From Aquilaria yunnanensis (taxonomy: Eukaryota > Streptophyta > Magnoliopsida > Malvales > Thymelaeaceae): a DNA stretch of 64,000 nucleotides. The stretch spans positions 3,596,001 to 3,660,000 of the forward strand of contig CM077596.1 in the NCBI GenBank assembly GCA_039654915.1, written 5' to 3'. Made by a program: the position numbers and the translations under genes. Below are positions 56,501 through 64,000 of this stretch, one piece after another. Positions within the stretch are counted from its first letter, which is position 1, and each line of letters begins with the position of its first letter. A model generated the notes under the pieces. That model did no database searches. It saw only the letters and a program-made list of their open reading frames with translations, and had not been told where the DNA came from.

Positions 56501-59500
56501 TAAAGAAGAAAAAACATAACAATTTTATCTCAGTGGCTACATTTTAAAAAAAATCACTAATTTAATCCAAAGAAAGTGGGAAAAAGCAAGTGTCTCACAC
56601 TAGAGGTAGATTGTAAATATTGCCCTCCACAATTGCAATTCATTTTCCTTCTTAACAAACACTAACAGACATAAAGGCACTTCAACATTCTCCTAAGTTC
56701 AATGACAACAAATATATAGCAACCAGTCTAAAGAAACAATATATGAGACGTGAGGTTGAATATCATTGTTCATTGTCTGACTTGAAATAATTTTAATGCT
56801 CCTCCAGAACAATTTTTTTATATTTAGCTTTTTGCTTCATAGATACCCAAAAAATTGGTTTCACGCACATCCTAAAGCATTGCCTTTTTTATCTTGTTTC
56901 CTACTGATGATAAGCATGGTCATGGTGATGGAAAGAAACAAAAATTTAATCTACCTAAAACTTTGTGAAATGATCAAAAGGGTTATACAAGATGGGATAC
57001 AGTAACAAATTAGGAGACCAAGTGTTATTACTTTTTGCAGTTTAACAAGTAACCCAAATTCTATATTCCGTCATGGTATTCTAGCAAATATAAAATAAGA
57101 AATTCAATACTCTACATTATGGGCAGAGTAAGCTCAGGTTTAACTCGGGGTGCAGCAGTCGGATTGGCAGCCTCAGGCCGAGCAGTTTTAGCAGTTACAT
57201 TAGGTGCTTTGTCTTTTTTTAACTTTTTGGTCGAAGTCCCTTGCTTTCCACCCTCTGCAGATCTTTTCTGAAAAACAAAACAGAGACCTCAGGAGAAAAG
57301 GAAGAAAACAGATATAGTGATAGTAAACAACCACACCCATCTTTAAACGAATTAAAATAACAAATAAGGAGACGGTATACTATGTCTCCAGTTCACAAGG
57401 TTCCCTTCAATGAGAGGATACAGGAACTATAACTTTATGTAAGCAGTCATCCCCCCTGTTAGGCCAAATCTACGACTTCAACCAGTGATCTCTAGGTCAC
57501 AAGGAAGCAACATAACCAATGCATGCAGGATCATTTTCATAAAAACACATAATCTATATTAGATTAGAATACCACTCCAATATCAGTGTCCTTGAAAGAA
57601 ATACAATGTTAATTGAAAAGTTTCCTGAGCAGACAACAACTTTTAGCAACATACCAACTTATTGACCACTCATGGATGTATAATCACAAAACTAATTGCT
57701 CACAAGCATTTCAATAGATTTACCTTAGTCTCATCCAAGTCCCCCTCTTTGTTTTCACCTTCAGCCTTCTCAGACTCTGAAAGCAAACTTCCTGCTTTCT
57801 CTAACCGCTCATCTAAAGAGTCTTCCAGCAACTATGACAATAACCGAATCAAAACAATGATTAGAGACTCCAAGAGAAAGATGCTGCAAGATACACATGC
57901 ACATATGGGAAGAAAGGAGAACAGGAGTAACTGCAGTAGCATAGCAAGCTATGAAGACAAAATTGCACAAAGAAAGAAAATATGAAGCCAAAGAAGAAAC
58001 ACAGAGGCCCAACATCCACACACCCCCCAATGTATTTCCTTCTGGTTTATTTGATTAGCCTCATCTTGGCAGCTTCCAATAAGTGCCACAGCCTCTGTAT
58101 CATCAGGAAGTGAACCAGGCTGTCCGGGAGAAACTGCAAATGAATTAGAGTGTGAAAAACACAAGACACAGAAAACGTCTGGTCACTGTCAGCCATTATA
58201 TTTAAACAACACTATTAAAACATGAGCAGATCCACCTTGAAAATTAATATGTTCATTGATAACACCAAGCAATATTGTCGATTGTGTCTTCTGCAAATAC
58301 TGGAGTAGGAGTTCATAGGAATACTGCCCAAAGAAAAGGAAAATATTAAAACACTTCAGCACTCACAAAACAATGACAAACAACAAGAATAGTAATAAAC
58401 AGTTGACTGGTTGCCTTTCAAAAAACAAACAGTTGACTGGCTACAGACTTTAAACGGTGTGCCAGAAAAGAACCAAAACTACCTGACATATCTTAATGTT
58501 GACCTTACTCTGCCTGAGAGATCGTGCATAGTCCATCTCCTGATAAAAGCAAACAAATTGCTTATCAGAAATTTATACTGAGATTCCTCAGAATCTATTT
58601 GAAACAGGAAATCAGGTGGCAATAACCTCTAAGTGAGAGGGAGAAACAACCCCTTCCAACTTTTGAAGGTCTCGCAAGTGCATCATTTCATGGTCTTCAC
58701 GGAAAGCATTAAAAAAAGTCCTCGCTGAAAGAAAAAAAGATAAAACAAAACAAAAATAAATAGTAATAACAGTAATAATCACAATAATAATAATAATAAC
58801 AATAATAACAATATAGGGATATCAAAAGCAAAGACAGTAGAAAATGCCAATATAATCACTTTCTAGGAAGTCAGCAAGAGCGGAACATAATATAAAGGAA
58901 AAGTTTAATACCCTGTTGCACATGTCCTTTTGCGACCAGATCCAGGAAAGAATGGATAAAGACTGGATAGAGAACACGAAGCAACTCATGCTGAGCAACA
59001 GAAACACATACCTCCAGTCAAAGTTAAAAATGAAATGGAAAAAAGGATGAAAGAAATGGAAAATTAGAAAGCAAGTCAAGGTAAAGAATTAAGGGATGGG
59101 TTACCTTGTATAGATCTAGGGAACTATAAGCCCACGACCTCAGTTTGCTATAACCATCATGGTATTGGGCTGTATCATCCTCAGATCTGGGCAATGTTTT
59201 GTGGTTGAAGACATTCAGACATGAACAGATTTTAATTAAAAAAAATTAAAGTTAAAGAAAGTTCTTTAAAGCCAGCATTGGAACTAATATGAGAAAATCT
59301 GAATAAAAAATGATTTCCAATTATAAGTATTTCTGGACTGCTAATAAGAATGAATATAAGAAACCAATATTGCAATTAATTGCAATTATCAGATTATTTA
59401 TTTATACAAGCTAAGCTGAGAAAAAGCTGGCATTGCATGCAAATATAGAAGCTTCCCCGTTTGAGTTTTTGAGGCAGAAAGCCTAGGGGCAGTTTGAATT

Positions 59501-61867
59501 GTAAAAGGGCTGCTTGCTGTTGTGCATGTGTGTGTGTGCACACATGCTATAAGCTTATAGATATTGAACCTAATGTTGGTTGCATCCATAACTTTGTTCC
59601 TATATATTGAATCTAATCCTTTGGGTCACAATCAAAAGAACACTTCTCATAAAAAATTATTGGAATTTAATTCTTTGGTTCACAATTGAGTACAAAGAAT
59701 AGCAGCTGTGTTTGATACATTCTATTTCAAAAGCTAAACCAAAGCCAAAAGATGTCAGGCCATGAATTGAGTGTTGGAATAGGCTGCTACACAAAGAAAA
59801 GAACAATTGGAGTTTCTTCCTGTTTCTTGAAAAAAAATGCTGCCCAACAAAATTACAGGAGTTGATTAGAGAAACCAAATCTGGGAGAAAGAGAGTTTCC
59901 ATGAGGTTATGTCCAACACACATAGAACAGGAAAGATAAAACTTATTTTTTGTTTTTTGTAATTTAAGACCACATATATTTCCAAAAAATGAGTGGAGGG
60001 TAAGGGTATTAGAAGTCTTAACAGTGGGTCAAATACTAACCTACAAAAACTGTGCTGTAAGTTAGCATTTCACATGTTACACATATAATAATACACACAC
60101 ATGCGTGTGTCTGTCTGCATTTGTATGGAAGTGCTTTAATGCGTAGGTATACACATCCAATATCTGGCTTATTCAGCAACTAAAGCATCTGGAGACTTTT
60201 AAGCCCCTAACTTAAGTTCTGGACCTTTATAAACAAGAACTTAAAATTATGGTTACATTGAGAAAATTCAAATAATTTCAAGGTAAAACCTAAAGTACCA
60301 AGCAACTCATTTTTACTAATAATCATGCCCCTAGTTTTAGTTTTGTTTCCTGACAAACAATGGTATTAAAAGCGCGCTTTTAGCACGCTAAAGCGCAAAC
60401 CGCAAAGCGTTTGGGCCTTTGCACTATTCGCCACTAAAGCAATGCCCATTAAGAAAAGCATGCTTTAAGCGCATGAAGCGTGCGCTTTAGATGAAGCGCA
60501 AAGCGTCGCCTCAACAAAAAAAACATATGTTTCAAATTTTTTTTCATTTTTTCTAAATTCGACCGATCATTTCCCACTTCTCACAAAGAAAACCTAGTTC
60601 TAGTCAAAAAAATATTAAAAGTTGACTGGGAAAGTGGAGGAAACAAGGTGTTGCTTGTACCAGGAAAGAGAAAAAATAGAGAAGTGGAGAAGGAAGCAAG
60701 CTGATGTTGAAGCAAACACAAACTAGAACCAAAGAGAGAACGCAAGAAAGAAGAAGAGGACCAGAGGGAGAAAAGAAAAAAATCCAGGGAAGATGCAAAC
60801 CAAATTCTTAGTTCATCTAAAAATTAAAGCTAAATAAGATATGAAGCCTTATATAGGCATCTTAAAACCTAAAACTAAAGCGTACAATAACGAATAAGGG
60901 AAACCAATATTTATTGAAAGAACCTAGCAATTACTATTTTAGCACATTATAAGATGATTTTGTTCTTTTTAGGGATGTTAAACCTATTTAGTAATAAAAA
61001 CCTAGAATGTCTATATGCATTTATATGCTTTTATTACTATTTTGGCACATTATATGGATGATTTTGTGTTTTTCTAGGGATGTTAAACCTATTCAGTAGT
61101 TGATTTTGACATATTCTATGCCTAGAATTAGCTAGTTCACATAACCTATAGCTTATTTATAGTGCAGCGCCTTAGTTCATTAAAGCGTGCGCTCTCACTT
61201 TGTGCTATGTGCTTCACGCTTTGAGAACCTTAGCGCTTTAGTGCGCTTTTCGCTTTTCAAAACCTTGCTAACAAAATCCTCAGGCCTGTAGTAACCAAAC
61301 AATAAGAGCACTAAAACATTATTTCTTCCTTGAAACTAAATAACTCTCATGCTCTTCCTTCAAAAGCTCCTCTCATGTTTTCTATCTGTAAGATACTAAC
61401 GATAAAATATCAATAATAAAAGATATTTTAGTCTATCATTCAATCAACAAAAATTCAACATAGTGCAAACTTGCAAGCAATCACCCAAGATATACTAACA
61501 ATACACTAATTTGTAGGAAGCAACTACGGGGAACTATTCAATTTAAGTTGCAAAAAACATCCTGACAATCCTAACTTGCATAAATTCAACCTCGCAACTA
61601 CGAGTATCCATATTTCAGGAAATCAAAAGACAATAAACCAGCTCATCAAATCAAACTCAGAAAATTAGACAGATAAATAGAGCGGAAAAAGGAATGAACA
61701 TACTGAGAGAAATGGTGGATGAACTTGGCGAGGTCGGGGTCGCTCTGGAAATCGACAGGACCAGAGTCCTTGTTCTGGAGATCTTCGAGCAACTGTTCGG
61801 CGTCCTTGAATCCTTTCTTCTTCAAGTACGCTGCCACAAAATTGTTCACGGCTTGAATGTTGTCCAT
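53505..61867 (-). CDS. TAF5: TFIID subunit TAF5 (WD40), complete, 19 exons, 668 aa
   Basis: TAF5 is a scaffold of the general transcription factor TFIID in the nucleus. Exons (minus): 61867-61704, 59186-59105, 58990-58912, 58724-58627, 58539-58483, 58323-58236, 58133-58024, 57831-57724, 57267-57116, 56453-56343, 56257-56188, 56112-56073, 55587-55423, 55342-55266, 55137-55021, 54321-54056, 53935-53840, 53740-53668, 53558-53505. All introns are GT..AG and phases agree. The N-terminus has a LisH-like segment (FVAAYLKKKGFKDAEQLL, residues 10-27), then the TAF5 N-terminal domain (residues 75-190; YKHELLRVLYPVFIHSFLDL). A Lys-rich linker (260-310) precedes six WD40 repeats from 350 to 620 (FQGHSGPVYAATFSP, YKGHNYPVWDVQFSP, GHLSDVD, GHRSMILSLAMSPDG, GHSSCVWSLDF). 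The end, LPTKSTPVYSLRFSRRNLLF, is typical of plant TAF5. Length fits the family (about 670). Intron 1 is 2.5 kb. No lesion seen. Confidence 0.95.
54534..54766. mobile_element. Stowaway-type MITE (233 bp) in a TAF5 intron
   Basis: Terminal inverted repeats CTCCCTCCGTCCCAAAA and, on the other strand, CTCCCTCCGTCCCATAAA are flanked by TA at 54532-54533 and 54767-54768. AT-rich interior without coding capacity. It lies in the intron between the exons at 55021-55137 and 54056-54321, away from the splice sites. Mobilised in trans by mariner-like transposases in known cases. Confidence 0.93.
59187..61703 (-). other. TAF5 intron 1 (2517 nt)
   Basis: Begins GTATGT and ends CAG. Much longer than the other introns (about 70-930 nt). 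It contains a short (TG)n/(CA)n stretch near 59520-59550 and another near 60085-60110, and an AAGCGC-rich inverted-repeat insertion at 60360-61266. Long first introns in plants often hold enhancing elements; none is identified here. Confidence 0.8.
60360..61266. mobile_element. AAGCGC-rich inverted-repeat insertion (MITE-like, about 0.9 kb) in TAF5 intron 1
   Basis: The left end TGGTATTAAAAGCGCGCTTTT and the right end, read on the other strand as AAGGTTTTGAAAAGCGAAAAG, form an imperfect inverted repeat. Both continue into clusters of GCGCTTTA/TAAAGCGC (60370-60510 and 61160-61255). The centre is AT-rich with no transposase. Exact ends and target duplication are unclear. This resembles non-autonomous DNA transposons common in plants. 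Confidence 0.65.
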
Positions 61868-62190
61868 AGCTTTCTCCCTCGGCTCCTATGGTTCCCAAAT
61901 TCCTCCCGATCGTCTTCTTCAACCTCCATGGGTTTATTTGTTGCAGGGATTTCATAGATTTGGGGATTTGAGTCCTTATCGGGCCTCATTTGGACTCCGT
62001 TTCTAAGCTCTCTTCAATGTCAGTGGCCCTCATACCACAGTTGTGTTTCGGCCTGTTTTAACCTCTTTCTACAATATGGTTGGCCCAAATCTTATTCGTC
62101 GTTTTTTTTTTTTTATTTTGGTCTATATAGAGTTTTCTACACTCAAAATACGAAAACTAATCACTATATGCTAAATCTGGTAGTTTTACC
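61868..62190 (-). promoter_or_regulatory. TAF5 upstream region
   Basis: Sequence directly upstream of the TAF5 ATG. On the minus strand CTCTATATAGACC lies near 62122-62134, about 260 bp upstream of the start codon, followed by A-rich sequence. It could be a TATA element, but TAF genes are often TATA-less, so this is tentative. Confidence 0.35.
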
Positions 62191-62522
62191 CGGTTTATTT
62201 TAACTTAAATCTATTGATTTTAAAATAATTTATTTTTATTTTTGCGTCTTTTTTACCCAGAATTAATTTTAATTAAAATTCAATATTATATAGCAGTAAT
62301 AACTCATTGAAAATACAATTTTGGTAATCTTACTAAATTTTTATGAATTTTTTTAGTTTAAGGCATTAAAAAAGAAAAATTCATAAAAATTTAACAATTT
62401 CATGAAAATTTACTTTCAAATAGATTATTGCATCTACATAATATTGACTTTCAAATGAAATTAATTTCAGGAAAAAAAGATGTAAAAATAAAACTAAGTT
62501 AGTTGACTTAAATTAAAACGAA
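62191..62522. repeat. long foldback (about 160-bp imperfect arms) upstream of TAF5
   Basis: The left half (62191-62352) and the right half (62375-62522) are imperfect reverse complements. The inner arms AAATTTTTATGAATTTTT (62335-62352) and AAAAATTCATAAAAATTT (62375-62392) are perfect over 18 bp around a 22-nt loop. Further out, GAATTAATTTTAATT pairs with a GAAATTAATTTCA region and the CAATATTATATAG / CTACATAATATTG words pair. A terminal duplication was not found. Likely a foldback or MITE. Confidence 0.7.
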
Positions 62523-62854
62523 TTAGCTTGGCTCAGCTTTGGATTGATTTTCAGGCCATAAACTATGTTTTTCAGTGGTCATGTCAGCCCAAATGTGGGG
62601 GCCATGTTTGACACAGATTTTGAAATATGAAATAGGGCAAATTTTTCTTTGAATTTACAACTGATTTACAACTAATTGTTATTGGGTTCTTTTACCATTT
62701 TGTAACTCCCTAAAATAAAGTTTCTCTCTCACAATTTTTGTTTACTCTTAACAAATGAGCAAGCAAAATCACACACACCAGAATGAAAATTTGTTGGCTT
62801 TTATAGTAAACACAAATCACCTTGATCAACTACTTTTGGAAAAGGCCTTCTATC
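62523..62854. other. no gene recognised
   Basis: AT-rich spacer between the foldback and the copia fragment. It may include LTR sequence of the copia relic, because the adjoining 62855-63003 recurs at 63854-64000. Confidence 0.35.
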
Positions 62855-63003
62855 ACCATTGTTTTGTTTATGTTATTCTCTGCCAACTATTGCCATTGTA
62901 TGCAAGTACTACTTGTCTTCATGTCACCTTTATTAACTTGCCAGCTTTTGTCTTCATGCAAGTCCAATTTGCTTCACAAAATTGGTTGAGTATCCAATTT
63001 TAC
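62855..63003. repeat. direct repeat (about 145 bp), left copy, partner at 63854-64000
   Basis: TTGTTTTGTTTATGTTAT then ACCAACTATTGCC-like words, CTTGTCTTCATG and GAGTATCCAATTTTACTT occur in the same order in both copies, about 0.99 kb apart. The right copy may continue beyond the window. Confidence 0.75.
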
Positions 63004-63276
63004 TTCTTCCACAAGCTAACTTTGAAATGTCATCTTTTATTTTTTTTGTTAAAGCAATCTTCTAAACAATAGATCCATATGTGCCAGGATCTTATATTCA
63101 GCAATTTCCTCTTCCTACCTCATGTGAAAAGTTCCTCTATTTCTGCAATCAGTCAACAATATTCAAACTTTTCTTTCAATAAAATCTTGGTCAGGATATC
63201 AAATCCATTTTCATCAATATGAATTTTCTCAAGTTATAATAGTTTCATCTCCAACACATTTCTAATCTAGTGATAT

Positions 63277-63454
63277 CTCACATCAATGTGTTTGGATCTG
63301 AAATGAAATGAAGAATTATTACCAAGGTGAATTACACTTTGACTATCATAGAACAACTGATATTTCTCACATCAATGTGTTTGGATCTGAAATCAAATGA
63401 GGAATTCTTAACAAGGTGAATTACACTTTGACTATCACAGAACAACTGATATTT
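63277..63454. repeat. 89-bp tandem duplication in the copia RNase H relic
   Basis: CTCACATCAATGTGTTTGG at 63277 recurs at 63366. The two units match along 89 bp with a few substitutions. 89 is not a multiple of three, so it breaks the RNase H frame. Confidence 0.85.
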
Positions 63455-64000
63455 CTCTTGATGGAAATCAAGTTCTTTTAAAAACATCTTCACCATAGCA
63501 ACTTCTTATATGTTTTCGTTACTACAATAAACTCTATCTCAATTATTGAAAAAGCAGCCTATTTCTATAACCTTGACTGTCATGACATAGCTCATCTAAA
63601 AAAGTAATCAAGTAACCTGATGTATATTTTTTTGAATGAACATCACGAGCTATATCTACATCTATATAGTCAACTAACATAGACTTTGTATTTCCAAAAC
63701 ATAAGCACATTCTAGAAATATCATGAAGATACCTAAAAATCCATTTTACTACAGCCCAATATTCCTTACCATGATTTGAAAGAAAACCTACTCACTACTC
63801 TAACTGAATAAGCAATATCCAGCCGTGTACATATCATGGCATACATCAAACTTTGTTTTGTTTATGTTATCCTCTACCAACTATTGCCAATTGTATGCAA
63901 GTCCAACTTGTCTTCATGCCACCTTTTGTCTTGCCAGCTTTTGTCTTCATGGAAGTCCAATTTGTTTGACAAAATTGATTGAGTATCCAATTTTACTTTT

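Larger units (their letters stand above)
62855..64000 (-). pseudogene. Ty1/copia RT C-terminus and RNase H relic, minus strand, continuing past the right edge
   Basis: Minus-strand reading from about 63845 gives VMYAMICTRLDIAYSVRVVS and SRFSFKSW, the copia RT end. Then come remnants of the RNase H (SIQSAIHLG-like DSQSVIHLGNNSSFH, FRSKHIDVRYHWIRNVL, LEKIHIDENGFDILTKILLKEKFEY), ending about 63110. Frameshifts include an 89-bp tandem duplication at 63277-63454. The segment 62855-63003 is repeated at 63854-64000, so the RT/RNase H piece is bracketed by direct repeats. Confidence 0.78.

Noticed and set aside
1..64000. tRNA, rRNA or organellar DNA
   Set aside because: No cloverleaf-like or rRNA sequence was recognised. 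The gene with 19 exons and the retrotransposon nest indicate nuclear DNA.

Overview
This is nuclear DNA of a flowering plant, probably a woody or large-genome eudicot; the species cannot be named from the sequence. Roughly the first 48 kb is a nest of transposable elements. One ordinary host gene, a complete TAF5 (TFIID subunit, WD40 protein), lies on the minus strand at 53.5-61.9 kb, and a decayed copia fragment closes the window.

Layout of the nest. A dead LINE (non-LTR reverse transcriptase, + strand) is the oldest layer. It survives as three pieces, 2790-3037, 25711-27005 and 39821-40260, whose reading continues across the gaps. Three related Ty3/gypsy Tat-type retrotransposons cut it: D (ends at 2789, runs off the left edge), B (3038-25705, minus strand, target duplication CAGGC) and C (27006-39815, + strand, target duplication GGCTG/GGCCG). 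A fourth and youngest element, A (3631-15772, + strand, target duplication AGTTC), sits inside the 3' LTR of B. A solo LTR (32285-33700, target duplication AATTA) interrupts the RNase H of C. To the right follow a copia relic (+), a second copia element (minus, 41.5-45.2 kb), a hAT transposon (45159-48201) inserted in its integrase, and about 5 kb of AT-rich sequence without a recognised gene.

The Tat-type elements share one plan: LTR, tRNA primer site, gag-protease-RT-RNase H-second RNase H-integrase, a convergent spacer, a gene on the OPPOSITE strand, polypurine tract, LTR. The opposite-strand gene (a plant 'putative gypsy type transposon' N-terminal domain plus a long coiled coil) is present in D, A, B and C. 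In A, B and C it splits into four exons at the same places, with 67-98 nt GT..AG introns; D shows the first of these introns. Each copy has a G-box (CACGTG) 130-140 bp upstream of a TATA box. Such additional ORFs are known from the Tat lineage; the conserved introns and promoter module are the most interesting observation here. All four opposite-strand genes carry stop codons, and in A, B and C gag-pol is broken too, so none looks autonomous.

TAF5 is reconstructed as 19 exons encoding 668 residues, with every splice junction GT..AG and every phase consistent. Its introns carry a Stowaway-type MITE and an AAGCGC-rich inverted-repeat insertion. A roughly 330-bp foldback lies upstream of the start codon.

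Calls rest on reading motifs by eye and on internal comparison among copies. No database search was possible.
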